This document shows positions 1-8,801 of a stretch of DNA of 35,514 nt, in pieces (within the stretch, counting starts at the first letter, position 1; every line of letters begins with the position of its first letter). The stretch is from contig DJOI01000045.1 in assembly GCA_002439605.1 (NCBI GenBank), positions 1-35,514 of the forward strand, read 5' to 3'. The notes beneath the pieces are model-generated. The model was not told the origin of the DNA. It did no database searches and saw only the letters and a list, made by a program, of their open reading frames with translations. The stretch is from Candidatus Segatella mututuai (GTDB lineage Bacteria > Bacteroidota > Bacteroidia > Bacteroidales > Bacteroidaceae). Both the position numbers and the translations under genes were made by a program.

Positions 1-6
1 GGGTAC

Positions 7-45
7 AAAAAAGGTTGATAATCGAAAGATTATCAACCTTTTTTT
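7..45 (-). terminator. Intrinsic terminator of the five-gene glycosidase operon
   Basis: Perfect inverted repeat: arm at 7-23 (A-run then GGTTGATAATC), GAAA loop at 24-27, and arm at 28-44. Read on the minus strand it lies 27 nt beyond the GH105 stop and ends in a T-run. It is symmetrical, with T-runs on both strands, so it could also stop transcription entering from the left. Confidence 0.9.
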
Positions 46-71
46 CATTTTATCTAAAATTACCATCTGAG

Positions 72-1217
72 CTATTGCTTTGTTATATACCTATAATACT
101 CGCAGGCAGCCAACAACACGGCACCCACTCCAAAGTTAGCCTGCGAATTGGCATCAACCGTCTGGCCAGGAATGGCACGGTCACCAATGGGTTGTACATA
201 CCCCACCTTGCCATCAGTCTGTACTGCTGTTTCTGAAATATACCGCCAGGCACGATCGATACATTTCTTATAATCCTTCTTGGCAAGATATCCATTATTG
301 ACCCCCCATAGGATGCCATAGGTAAAGAAAGCCGTGCCACTCGTTTCTGGTCCTGGAGCATGGTTGGCATCGAGGATGGAACGCGTCCAGTAACCTTCTT
401 TCTGCTGTGTCTTGGCTATGGTGGCAGCAAGGCGGCAGAACTTGTCGACAAAGAACTGATAATGCTGATAGTCCTTTGGCATATCCTGCAGCACTTTAGC
501 CAATCCCGCAAGAACCCATCCATCGCCACGAGCCCAGAAGTCTTTCTTGCCATTCACACTCTTGTGCTTGGGATAAACATAACGGGCATCACGATAATAC
601 AAACCCGTTTCCTTATCGAGCATGATGCTGTCGGAGTACTGTAAGTTCTCATATAGCTTGTCAAGATACCGAATATCGCCTGTCAGTCTGTACATTTTTG
701 TCATTACTGGCATCACCATATACAGAGCGTCGCTCCACCACCAATAGTCATTCTTATCAGAGTAAGCTTCGTAGCGCATCACTTCCTTGGCTCGTTTTAC
801 CATAAAGTAATTATCGGCATCGGTGCCCCCATTGGCTATGGCAAGATTGTAGAGATCGATATAGGTCTGAAAACATACCTGCCAGTCACCAAACAAGACA
901 AAATCCTTACCTTCACCATAGTTGGCATACTTCCAGCGACGAGGATCGGCTTGCGTGGCACCACTCCAATCGTTATAATAAGCCCATCGGTAAGTATAAT
1001 CAAGTTGCTTTTCGTCACGTAGGAGTTTATATGCCTCCATATTGCCTGTATGATAAGCCGCAGGATCCCAGAACGAGCGAACCTCTGCCTTGTTATTCTG
1101 TTGCCAATAAGTATTTACTCGTGTAATCAGACTTTTCACCTCTTCTCCCGTCCAAGTCTTGGCAGAAAAAGAAAGAGAAATAAATACGAATAAAAGAAAT
1201 AAATATACTTTTTTCAT
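72..1217 (-). CDS. GH105 unsaturated glucuronyl/galacturonyl hydrolase, secreted
   Basis: A 381-residue protein with a signal peptide (about residues 1-19) and an (alpha/alpha)6-barrel GH105 domain over the rest. GH105 enzymes remove the 4,5-unsaturated uronic acid that polysaccharide lyases leave at the non-reducing end, by hydrating the double bond. Visible family motifs are WWWSDALYM with Asp163 (equivalent to the catalytic Asp143 of YteR), WARGDGWV at 228-235, and the ETSGTAFFTYGILWGV segment near 291-306. It is the last gene of the minus-strand operon, 18 nt after the DUF2264 stop, and is followed by a terminator. The lyase two genes upstream is the obvious source of its substrate. GH105 members act on unsaturated GalA-Rha or on unsaturated GlcA from arabinogalactan; the sequence alone does not decide which. 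Confidence 0.93.
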   Translation of the reverse strand: MKKVYLFLLFVFISLSFSAKTWTGEEVKSLITRVNTYWQQNNKAEVRSFWDPAAYHTGNMEAYKLLRDEKQLDYTYRWAYYNDWSGATQADPRRWKYANYGEGKDFVLFGDWQVCFQTYIDLYNLAIANGGTDADNYFMVKRAKEVMRYEAYSDKNDYWWWSDALYMVMPVMTKMYRLTGDIRYLDKLYENLQYSDSIMLDKETGLYYRDARYVYPKHKSVNGKKDFWARGDGWVLAGLAKVLQDMPKDYQHYQFFVDKFCRLAATIAKTQQKEGYWTRSILDANHAPGPETSGTAFFTYGILWGVNNGYLAKKDYKKCIDRAWRYISETAVQTDGKVGYVQPIGDRAIPGQTVDANSQANFGVGAVLLAACEYYRYITKQ

Positions 1218-1235
1218 TGTTGTTCTTTTTTATGT

Positions 1236-2504
1236 TTACCACTTATCTTTTGTCTGTATGTCATCACTCCAATGATGATCTTTCGGAAAAGCCTCACCAT
1301 TCCATGCCTTCACCTGCGTCCAAGGCTTTGCCGGGTCTGTCCAGAAAGGATGGCTGGCAGGCAAGCCGAGCGGCATAAAGGCCAGTGTTGTCATATAAAG
1401 AGAGCCATTGTTGGTATACCAGTCGGCAATATTGGGTTGTTTGCCACAGAAGCCTATCGTAAGATAACCACCCTCGTTGAAGTTGTTTTCCTTGTCGAAC
1501 ATACGATGAAAGACCTTTGTCAGCGCAGCACGTACCTGACCATATTCCAAGTCTTTCGGCAGAGTCTGATACCAAGCCATGAGCGCTAAGGGTTGCATTG
1601 CAGCCATGCGATAAGGTATACTGCGACCAAAGACCGGGAATGTTCCGTCGGGAGCAATGAAACGCTCCAGCACGATGGCATATTTCTGGCACCGCTTCAA
1701 CTCACGGTCATAGTATTTTTTGTAATCAAGGCGTGTGTTCGCCTTGGCATCGACCATAGCCTGCAAGGTCTCAAGATACATGGGATGGAAGACATAGGAA
1801 CTGTAATAGTCGAAGGCAAACGAAGGACCGTCAGCATACCATCCATCACCCACATACCACTCTTCCATCTTGCGACAGGTAGAATTGACGCGATACTCAT
1901 CGTACTCGCCACCGGCCTTAGCCATGAAACTCTCTATCGTCGACGAAAAGAGAAGCCAGTTGGTATAGGGAGGGTCAATCTTGCGAAGTTTGCGAAACTC
2001 TTCCAGATAGCGTTGTTTGGTCAGTTCGTCAAGCGGCATCCACAAGGTGTCGTAAGCTCGCAGAAAGCTCTCGGCAATATAGGCTGCATCCACAAGGTTC
2101 TGTCCTCCTATGCCCCAACAGAGATAATCGGGGTTAGCAGGGTCTACCGCATTCTTATAAGACAGCAAAGCCCACTGTCTAAGTTGCTTGCGCTGTGCTC
2201 CCTCCGGAGTACCATCATCGGGCAAAGTCAGCCATGGTGCAATACCTGCCATCAGGCGACCAAAACATTCCATATAGAGAACCTTACGGTTGCGATTGTC
2301 AAAACTCGGACTAAACTCCGTCTGCATGTTCTTCTGGAGTTCTCCCTTGGCCATATTCTCAAGTACTGGCTGCGCCATGCGATAAGCAAGCGAACACCAG
2401 TACTGCCGGTCATTCTGCCGTGCAGTCTTCTTGGCTGCCGATATTCCAAGAGAAGGAATGGCTACCAAGAGAAACAAAAGGATGAGTTGTTTTCTTAAAA
2501 TCAT
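1236..2504 (-). CDS. DUF2264-family glycoside hydrolase (GH154-type)
   Basis: A 422-residue protein of the DUF2264 family, recognised from the block EEWYVGDGWYADGP (about 214-227), the following DYY at 232-234 and the HPMYLE segment at 240-245. The fold is expected to be an (alpha/alpha)6 barrel. From memory, DUF2264 corresponds to CAZy family GH154, whose characterised activity is beta-glucuronidase on arabinogalactan; the activity here is inferred. The ATG at 2504 was chosen: it starts a normal signal peptide (MILRKQLILLFLLVAIPSLG), whereas the longer frame from 2537 begins with TTG and adds a lysine-rich stretch. It lies 96 nt after the lyase gene and 18 nt before GH105, so it belongs to the same operon. 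It probably removes a terminal beta-linked uronic acid in the periplasm. Confidence 0.85.
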   Translation of the reverse strand: MILRKQLILLFLLVAIPSLGISAAKKTARQNDRQYWCSLAYRMAQPVLENMAKGELQKNMQTEFSPSFDNRNRKVLYMECFGRLMAGIAPWLTLPDDGTPEGAQRKQLRQWALLSYKNAVDPANPDYLCWGIGGQNLVDAAYIAESFLRAYDTLWMPLDELTKQRYLEEFRKLRKIDPPYTNWLLFSSTIESFMAKAGGEYDEYRVNSTCRKMEEWYVGDGWYADGPSFAFDYYSSYVFHPMYLETLQAMVDAKANTRLDYKKYYDRELKRCQKYAIVLERFIAPDGTFPVFGRSIPYRMAAMQPLALMAWYQTLPKDLEYGQVRAALTKVFHRMFDKENNFNEGGYLTIGFCGKQPNIADWYTNNGSLYMTTLAFMPLGLPASHPFWTDPAKPWTQVKAWNGEAFPKDHHWSDDIQTKDKW

Positions 2505-2600
2505 AGTTGTTTTCTTTTTTAAAAAATACTTTTTCAATACAGGAACACCCTTCTCAAAAAAATATCGGAATCCATAACAGACAAATATGAAAGAACCCTA

Positions 2601-4520
2601 TCACTTTTTCCGCCCCTCAAACCAATAGTTCGCATACGAGTTACCTTTCTTGGGATGCAATGTGATTCGATAGACGCAATCTTTCCATTGCCGCTTCATT
2701 ATCCCGTCTGTCATGGATACCTTCTGCCAGGATGCATCGAGTTGACTGGCATCATAGCACAAAGCAACAAGGCCTTTGGCAAGAAGGATCTTTCCTTGTC
2801 GTTGCATCACAGGGCAACCATAAGTCATCAACGTAATTTGAAGGTCGGAAGACAGGGAGTCTTTATTTTCTATCATATATTCCTCCTGTAGATACACACG
2901 ATTATCTGTTCTGTCGAGGGTTATCATTCGTTGCCACTTCTCGACACCAGCCTCTTTTGGGTAAGCCTGAGCTATGTCAAGAGAGAAGATGGAAGCCGTA
3001 TCGGTAGCGAAATGACACACCTGCGTGGCATGATACTCTCTACCCGCATGCTGTTCAAAACCATTGATGAATGGCACATTGTGATAAAGCGAACGATTGT
3101 TGGTCTGCTCATAACGGTGTGGACCAAATGTCTTAGAGGTATAAGTATCCCTTCCCAAGTCGATGATTACAGGCTTGTCCTTATAATAGACGACAAACGT
3201 GCCCACATCATTGTGGTTATGGCTTTCACCATTCGTTCCACCTTTGGCAGCAACAAACCATGCCCCATTACTTGCCACCATGACCTGCGATTGATTGAGA
3301 TAGGCATCGGTAGTTTGAGGCTGTGAAGCAGGAGTTTCCCTCAACTGAGAAAGCATGGAGAGAAGCATCAGCTCACGGCCAAGCGAAGGCCAGTTGCCCG
3401 ACTTCAAGAAGAGCTTAGATGGGTTTTGGAAATAGTTATACCGATGAGCTATGTATGCCGCAAACTGCATCATCTTACGACCATTTTCTTGCATACTTTT
3501 ATCTTTATGCTTGGCAAGCCATGCGCCATAAGGGAAAAGAATATTGATATGAGGTGTGATATGCACCTGGGCATCAGAGAAGTTGACAAAAGAAAGGCTG
3601 TCTATATGCATCGTTGTGATAAAACGTCCCATGGCAGCTACCTTCTCCTCTTCTTTTGGCGTAAGCGCAAGCCGACTGTCATCGGTCTGCAACGTTGGTT
3701 CGGCAGCATCAAACATCCATTTCGATTCAAAGAACGACGCTCCTGCCCTGTCCCAATAACCTACACCTTCCTCACAACCACCATCATCGGGATAGCCTTT
3801 AAGAAACACTTGCAGACAAGACTCAGCCAGACGCAATGCCTTGCTGCGATCACTACTGCGGGAAGATTCACAGACCAGCACACTCTCTATGAAGTTGCTG
3901 GTTATCCAAGTGTTCCAGTTGTTGACATTCTTCATCCAGCCGTGCTTCTTACGAAGGGTAGGAAGAATGAACCGCCGCTCTATCTCCAGCTGTACTTTTC
4001 TTGTAAGCCCTGCCTCCGCTTTGTCTATATCTCTGCCAAGCATATATGTGGTCCACGCAAGCATGGACGAAGTCTCGGCATTGAAAAGGTCAACAACCTG
4101 CAAGGCAGAGTCTGGACATTCCTTCGGATAATGTGCCGGCAGTCCCCACCAAGGCTCTTCCTCAAGAAAATAATGCAACCCTGCACGGATGTCCGCCATA
4201 AACCTCCCACGATGCTCCATGATTTCTGCCATAACAAGACATACAAACTGCTTGCGACGAGTGAAACTGGACTCTTCATAATTAGTACGATTGCCCGTTT
4301 TACGGAATTCGGCAAAGACCTCAGAGGGTATCTTGTGCCAGGGTTTGCCAATATAGACATCACCAAGACGTACATAATCCTGGCACATCTCCTGAGGGAT
4401 TTTTTTATGCCAATAGGAATCGGCAGCCTTCGGAAAAGGAGCAAAAGACGAATAGCCCTTGGCTGCGACCATGGAGGTCACAACCAAGAAAAGGCCTATG
4501 ATACACTTACGTAACATCAT
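2601..4520 (-). CDS. Heparinase II/III-family polysaccharide lyase with atypical first motif
   Basis: A 639-residue exported protein (signal peptide about 1-20) with an N-terminal alpha-toroid (about 40-390) and a C-terminal beta-sandwich, the layout of heparinase II/III-like lyases. Family signatures are SHNHNDVGTFVVYY at 433-446 (His434/His436), the SLYHNVPFING segment at 477-487, and an EGVGYW tyrosine at 255 that may be the catalytic Tyr. Many characterised relatives (alginate, heparin, chondroitin lyases) carry an Asn-His pair in the toroid; here the corresponding segment appears to be NNWNTWITSN (200-209), without His. It starts 15 nt after the GH127 gene. With GH105 in the same operon, a uronic-acid lyase role is the best guess, producing unsaturated ends. 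The substrate is unknown: glucuronidated side chains of pectin or arabinogalactan are more likely than host heparin given the neighbours. Confidence 0.82.
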   Translation of the reverse strand: MMLRKCIIGLFLVVTSMVAAKGYSSFAPFPKAADSYWHKKIPQEMCQDYVRLGDVYIGKPWHKIPSEVFAEFRKTGNRTNYEESSFTRRKQFVCLVMAEIMEHRGRFMADIRAGLHYFLEEEPWWGLPAHYPKECPDSALQVVDLFNAETSSMLAWTTYMLGRDIDKAEAGLTRKVQLEIERRFILPTLRKKHGWMKNVNNWNTWITSNFIESVLVCESSRSSDRSKALRLAESCLQVFLKGYPDDGGCEEGVGYWDRAGASFFESKWMFDAAEPTLQTDDSRLALTPKEEEKVAAMGRFITTMHIDSLSFVNFSDAQVHITPHINILFPYGAWLAKHKDKSMQENGRKMMQFAAYIAHRYNYFQNPSKLFLKSGNWPSLGRELMLLSMLSQLRETPASQPQTTDAYLNQSQVMVASNGAWFVAAKGGTNGESHNHNDVGTFVVYYKDKPVIIDLGRDTYTSKTFGPHRYEQTNNRSLYHNVPFINGFEQHAGREYHATQVCHFATDTASIFSLDIAQAYPKEAGVEKWQRMITLDRTDNRVYLQEEYMIENKDSLSSDLQITLMTYGCPVMQRQGKILLAKGLVALCYDASQLDASWQKVSMTDGIMKRQWKDCVYRITLHPKKGNSYANYWFEGRKK

Positions 4521-4535
4521 GCTTACTTCTATTTT

Positions 4536-6617
4536 CTACTTATCGAGCAACGAAAGATTCTGTACGAACCACACATTCATCTGACCTGCGCCACGATGAT
4601 TCCAGGCGTAATAAGGAATCAGCATGAGCTTTTGTGGTTTCACACCAATACCATTGGCTGTCTCCTCAAGTTCCTGCGCATCGGTAGTAATTCCTACGAC
4701 AGTAAAAGGCAAGGCATTCTGGCTCTCTGTATTGGCAATCTTATAATCATTGACCAAGCCAAATGAAGGCTTTTTGGCAACCACTGCACGAAGAACAGGT
4801 TCGCCCTGATTGTCAACAGATTCGGCACAATAAACCAATGGACCACGCTCCACTGCAACACGCCCCAAGTCATCCTTAACTTGTTTGTTGGCTACCACGG
4901 TACGAACAGGCATATCAAAATGAATACGTACCACATCACCCTTCTTGATATTCTTAACTGGCAGATAGCCCTTGTTGGCCTCAAGGTCGCCCTCCACTTT
5001 CTTGCCATTGATGGTAACAGAATAAGCAGGTTCCTCTGAGTCGCTGTAACGATAGAGATCACTTGGCAGCACCTGATTGCGCACCCATCCCGGAATACGT
5101 ACCAGCAGATTGGCATTCTTGGCAGAAGATTTCACGACCTTTATCTTGATATCACCATTCCAAGGATACTCTGTTGTTTCTTCCAACACCACTTCCTTAC
5201 CTGCGACACGAATCGAAGCCTTATTGGCAGCAAAGAGATTGAGATAGATATTATTGTCCTTAACACCATAAAGATAGCCTGGTACTGAAGGAATAAAACG
5301 GCAGAGATTGCTTGGACAGCAAGCACAACCAAACCAAGGCTGACGGGTCTTTGTGTTGTCGGCATTGAAAGCATACTTACCATCACTCGACAACGGATTG
5401 GGATAGAAGAAACGACCTCCGTCCATGCTCATACCTGAAATAACACCATTGTAAATGGTACGTTCCAGACAGTCAATGTATTTGCTGTCGCCATGCAAAA
5501 GGAACATACGCTCATTGAGATAAACCATAGAAATGGCTGCACATGTCTCATTGTAAGCTGTCATATTAGGAAGTTCATAATTCTGCCCGAAAGCCTCACC
5601 CCAATGGCGTGCGCCCACACCTCCAGTTAGATATATTTTCTTGCCCACAATGTTTTCCCAAATACGATCTATCGTCTTGATATAATCCGAGTCTTGCGTA
5701 AGAGCTGCCACATCGGCAATACCTGCATACATATATCCTGCACGCACGGCATGTCCTACAGCCTCAGACTGCTCAAGAATGGGCTTATGACTCTGCGAAT
5801 ACTCGTTGCGGAAACTTGTCTTTCCACGATAGTCAAGCAAATATTTTGCCTCATCAAGATAATGCTTGTCGCCAGTGAGTGTATAAAGACGGACAAGCGC
5901 CATCTCTGCAATCTGATGACCTGGCACTACTTTTGCCTGACCTGAGCCAGGACCTACCTCACGACATACACAGTCGGCATAACAACGGGCTATATCAAGG
6001 AACTTATGACTACCCGTGGCCTGATAATGGGCACAGGCTGCATCCACCATATGCCCCAGGTTGTAAAGTTCATGGCTCAAGTCCTCTTCCTTCTCCCAAC
6101 GCCTCTTGCCCGACCACTGGTGTGGATGCCCTGGGTTTATCGTTCGGGCAGTATAGAGATAGCCATCAGGCTCCTGCGCTGCGGCAACAATATCAAGCAC
6201 ACTGTCTATATAAGCTTTCAGTTTGCTGTCGGGATAGGTCTGAAGAATATAGCTCGCACCCTCTATGGTCTTATAGACATCCGTATCATCGAAGGAGTAC
6301 CCCATGATCTTTGACACATCCCATTGAGATGTCTTCAGCCCTGCATGTCCTGGATGCTGAAGAGTATAAGCTGCCATTTCAAAGTTTTTGTAGCGATGCT
6401 CACTCTCACACTTGGAAAAAGCAAGTGGAATGGTCACCTCACGTACAGCGTTGAGACGTGATCCCCAAAAAGAATTCTGGGAAATCTTGACACTTGTAAA
6501 TGGCACTTGCGTGTAAGGATAGCCACTGGCCAAATTTTGTGGAGCTTTGCTCTTGGCCGACATCGTGGCTGATGCCATCACAATGAATGTCGTCGTAAGG
6601 AAAATAGATTTCATCAT
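4536..6617 (-). CDS. GH127 beta-L-arabinofuranosidase-like glycosidase
   Basis: A 693-residue exported protein (signal peptide about 1-21) spanning the full DUF1680/GH127 architecture: an (alpha/alpha)6 barrel to about 450, then beta-sandwich domains. GH127 uses a zinc-bound cysteine nucleophile. The expected residues are all present with the spacing of the Bifidobacterium enzyme HypBA1: Glu341 (GEAFG), Glu357 and Cys359 (YNETC), Cys433 and Cys434 (GCACCPSN). The enzyme should therefore be active as a retaining exo-glycosidase. Known GH127 activities are beta-L-arabinofuranosidase, including removal of terminal beta-L-Araf in pectin side chains and arabinogalactan. It is the second gene of the operon, 38 nt after the tandem GH43 and 15 nt before the lyase. 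Two in-frame ATGs (6617 and 6614) are possible. Confidence 0.94.
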   Translation of the reverse strand: MMKSIFLTTTFIVMASATMSAKSKAPQNLASGYPYTQVPFTSVKISQNSFWGSRLNAVREVTIPLAFSKCESEHRYKNFEMAAYTLQHPGHAGLKTSQWDVSKIMGYSFDDTDVYKTIEGASYILQTYPDSKLKAYIDSVLDIVAAAQEPDGYLYTARTINPGHPHQWSGKRRWEKEEDLSHELYNLGHMVDAACAHYQATGSHKFLDIARCYADCVCREVGPGSGQAKVVPGHQIAEMALVRLYTLTGDKHYLDEAKYLLDYRGKTSFRNEYSQSHKPILEQSEAVGHAVRAGYMYAGIADVAALTQDSDYIKTIDRIWENIVGKKIYLTGGVGARHWGEAFGQNYELPNMTAYNETCAAISMVYLNERMFLLHGDSKYIDCLERTIYNGVISGMSMDGGRFFYPNPLSSDGKYAFNADNTKTRQPWFGCACCPSNLCRFIPSVPGYLYGVKDNNIYLNLFAANKASIRVAGKEVVLEETTEYPWNGDIKIKVVKSSAKNANLLVRIPGWVRNQVLPSDLYRYSDSEEPAYSVTINGKKVEGDLEANKGYLPVKNIKKGDVVRIHFDMPVRTVVANKQVKDDLGRVAVERGPLVYCAESVDNQGEPVLRAVVAKKPSFGLVNDYKIANTESQNALPFTVVGITTDAQELEETANGIGVKPQKLMLIPYYAWNHRGAGQMNVWFVQNLSLLDK

Positions 6618-6655
6618 ATTTTATTGTTTGTTTTAAGAGTTATGAAAAAAACATG

Positions 6656-8572
6656 TTATTTACAAAGACTTGGAGTATGGTCTATCTGCTTTATAGACCC
6701 GTCGTCATTATATTCAAGCGGCTTCATGATGACACTGCGCTTGAAGGAATGCCCATCAAACAAAGAGCCATCGTGGGTAAAGTAGATCCACTGGTCTTTA
6801 AACTTCACTATGGAAGGATGAGTGGTGTTACAGTTGCCCGACAATCCATCAATCAGCCCCATCGGCTTCCAAGGTCCCATAACATGGTCGCTCACGGCAT
6901 AGCCCATGCGTTCCGGCCAGCTTACAGCATAAGTGAGATAATACTTTCCATTGTATTTGTGCATCCAAGGAGCTTCCGTAAATGGATAGTCATCACCTAA
7001 GTCGAGTTGGTGTATTTCCCCATCAATCTCCACCATATTATCCTTCAGTTTGGCGACATAGCACTGACGGTTACCCCATACGATATAAGGTGTATTGTCG
7101 TCATCAACGAAGATGGCAGGATCGATACACGCCCAACTGTGCTTGGAGCCGCGACAATCCTTGTTGGTAAGCAGTGGCTTCCCTAATGCATCCGTATAGG
7201 GGCCAGTTATCTTGTCACTTACCGCCACACCTATGCCACACCAGTTGGTCGACACATACCAATAGTACTTTCCATTGCGTTTTGCCACATGCCCAGCATA
7301 AGCCTGTTTACTCGTAGCCCACTTGAAGACAGACACATCAAGTGCCACAGGATATTGGTGCCAATGTTTGAGGTCTGTGGTAGAAAAGGTGAGCCAGTCT
7401 GTCATCTTATAGCCATTCGTCGACGCATCATCAGCATCGTGACCAGTAAAAAGCCAAAGGGTATCTCCCTCCACGTAGGCGGCAGCATCGGCCGTATGTA
7501 CATGCTTGAAAAGTGGATTGCCATCAGCGATAAGGTCTATCGACCCATCCTTGTTGGTGACAGCATGAGTAGGTTTGACTGGCTTGATGGCTCCATCGGC
7601 ATCAAACTCCATCCGGTCAATGCACACTTCGCGATGAATACCAGGTTTCTCGTCCGACTTGATGAAATACTTGTTGATGCGATGGTATACAATGAACCAT
7701 TCATCTGTTCCCGGGACATTGATTATCGAATTGTGAGCTGTACCATAAATGGCATGCTTGGGATCTTGCTGTAGGACAACAGGTTCTTTGGCTATGGCAA
7801 TAGGACCGAGCGGAGACTTCGAGGTTCCGTATGCCACATGATAGTTGGCTGAGCCTGTGTCATCAACCGACCACATGAAATAATAAAGTCCTTTACGATA
7901 GAAAACATAAGGAGCCTCACGATAGGCGTAGTCTTTCAAGGTGCCGCCCTTGGGAGTAAGCACCTGAAGAGTATGGGGCTTGACGTGAATCATATCTTTC
8001 TGAAGCTCGGCACCTGCCATATAGCCGTTTCCCCAATAAATATAAGGTTTCTTCGAACGTGGGTCTACAAACACATCCACGTCTATCTGCTGTCCACGAC
8101 ATCCCTCCGGAGTTTTATCAATGATGGGAGAACCATGGTCAACAAACGGACCTGTAGGGCTGCTGCTCACTGCCACACCTATCTGTTTGCCTCCACCAGC
8201 CTTGGGATTGGCACTATAATACAGAAAATACTTATACTTTCCTCTTCCTACTTTCACCTCCTGTATGGCTGGAGCCCAGAGATTGCCATTGGCCCAGGGT
8301 ATCTGTCCGTTCTTAGCATTGAGCACAACACCCTCGTCCTGCCACTGCTTCAGGCCGGCAGACGAGAAACACTGATAAGTATATCCACCCCATCCTGGCT
8401 TGCCGTCTGTGGTGGAATAGATGTAATAGCGATGTGTAAGATGGCTATATAAAATTTCAGGGTCGGCATGAAATCCTGGAAGAATAGGATTCTGCTGCGC
8501 TTTTGCGACAAAAGCGACAAAAGGACAGACCATGGAAATTGCAAGAATAATAGAAAAAAATGTTTTATTCAT
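6656..8572 (-). CDS. Tandem GH43-GH43 exported glycosidase
   Basis: A 638-residue protein with a signal peptide (about 1-25) and two complete five-bladed GH43 beta-propellers, roughly 27-325 and 345-635. Both keep the GH43 catalytic triad: domain 1 has Asp37 (HADP), Asp164 (QQIDVD) and Glu219 (REAP); domain 2 has Asp362 (TADAA), Asp484 (CIDPAIF) and Glu533 (TEAP). GH43 enzymes are inverting and most often alpha-L-arabinofuranosidases, beta-xylosidases or exo-beta-1,3-galactosidases. The presence of two intact and quite different active sites suggests two linked specificities in one chain. It is the first gene of the minus-strand operon, directly behind a TAACTTTG promoter and divergent from the HTCS. 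The subfamily could not be assigned by eye; an arabinosidase is favoured because GH127 follows it. Confidence 0.9.
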   Translation of the reverse strand: MNKTFFSIILAISMVCPFVAFVAKAQQNPILPGFHADPEILYSHLTHRYYIYSTTDGKPGWGGYTYQCFSSAGLKQWQDEGVVLNAKNGQIPWANGNLWAPAIQEVKVGRGKYKYFLYYSANPKAGGGKQIGVAVSSSPTGPFVDHGSPIIDKTPEGCRGQQIDVDVFVDPRSKKPYIYWGNGYMAGAELQKDMIHVKPHTLQVLTPKGGTLKDYAYREAPYVFYRKGLYYFMWSVDDTGSANYHVAYGTSKSPLGPIAIAKEPVVLQQDPKHAIYGTAHNSIINVPGTDEWFIVYHRINKYFIKSDEKPGIHREVCIDRMEFDADGAIKPVKPTHAVTNKDGSIDLIADGNPLFKHVHTADAAAYVEGDTLWLFTGHDADDASTNGYKMTDWLTFSTTDLKHWHQYPVALDVSVFKWATSKQAYAGHVAKRNGKYYWYVSTNWCGIGVAVSDKITGPYTDALGKPLLTNKDCRGSKHSWACIDPAIFVDDDNTPYIVWGNRQCYVAKLKDNMVEIDGEIHQLDLGDDYPFTEAPWMHKYNGKYYLTYAVSWPERMGYAVSDHVMGPWKPMGLIDGLSGNCNTTHPSIVKFKDQWIYFTHDGSLFDGHSFKRSVIMKPLEYNDDGSIKQIDHTPSLCK

Positions 8573-8613
8573 ATAATATATAATAGGTTATTATTGAAGT
8601 TCTGAAATTTATG

Positions 8614-8621
8614 CAAAGTTA
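8614..8621 (-). promoter_or_regulatory. -7 promoter element of the glycosidase operon (TAACTTTG)
   Basis: Minus-strand TAACTTTG matches the Bacteroidota -7 consensus TAnnTTTG, about 41 nt upstream of the tandem GH43 start. No TTTG-like -33 box is seen at 19-20 nt spacing (the plus-strand bases there are TGCC/GCCT), so an activator, plausibly the divergent HTCS, may be needed. Confidence 0.65.
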
Positions 8622-8735
8622 CAAAAAAATAGACCAATAATGCCTCCCAATAACATGATTTATCCTCCATCTATCAATAGAAAAGTAAAAAATCACAAAT
8701 ACTACACCTGTTTTATCATTTTACATACCTAAAAA

Positions 8736-8766
8736 CTTGTTTTTTTACTTTTTTTTTGTATTTTTG
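8736..8766 (+). promoter_or_regulatory. Promoter of the HTCS gene
   Basis: CTTG at 8736-8739 and TATTTTTG at 8759-8766, separated by 19 nt, fit the Bacteroidota -33/-7 pattern. The predicted start near 8773 leaves a leader of about 30 nt before the ATG at 8802. Confidence 0.65.
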
Positions 8767-8801
8767 CACCGCATTTTTTAATAAGCCTAACAATACTAAG
8801 T

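Noticed and set aside
1593..2498. 301-codon open frame on the plus strand opposite DUF2264
   Set aside because: It is the antisense shadow of a gene with clear family motifs; its translation has no domain or signal sequence.
3426..4514. 362-codon open frame on the plus strand opposite the lyase
   Set aside because: Shadow of the lyase gene on the other strand, without recognisable protein features.
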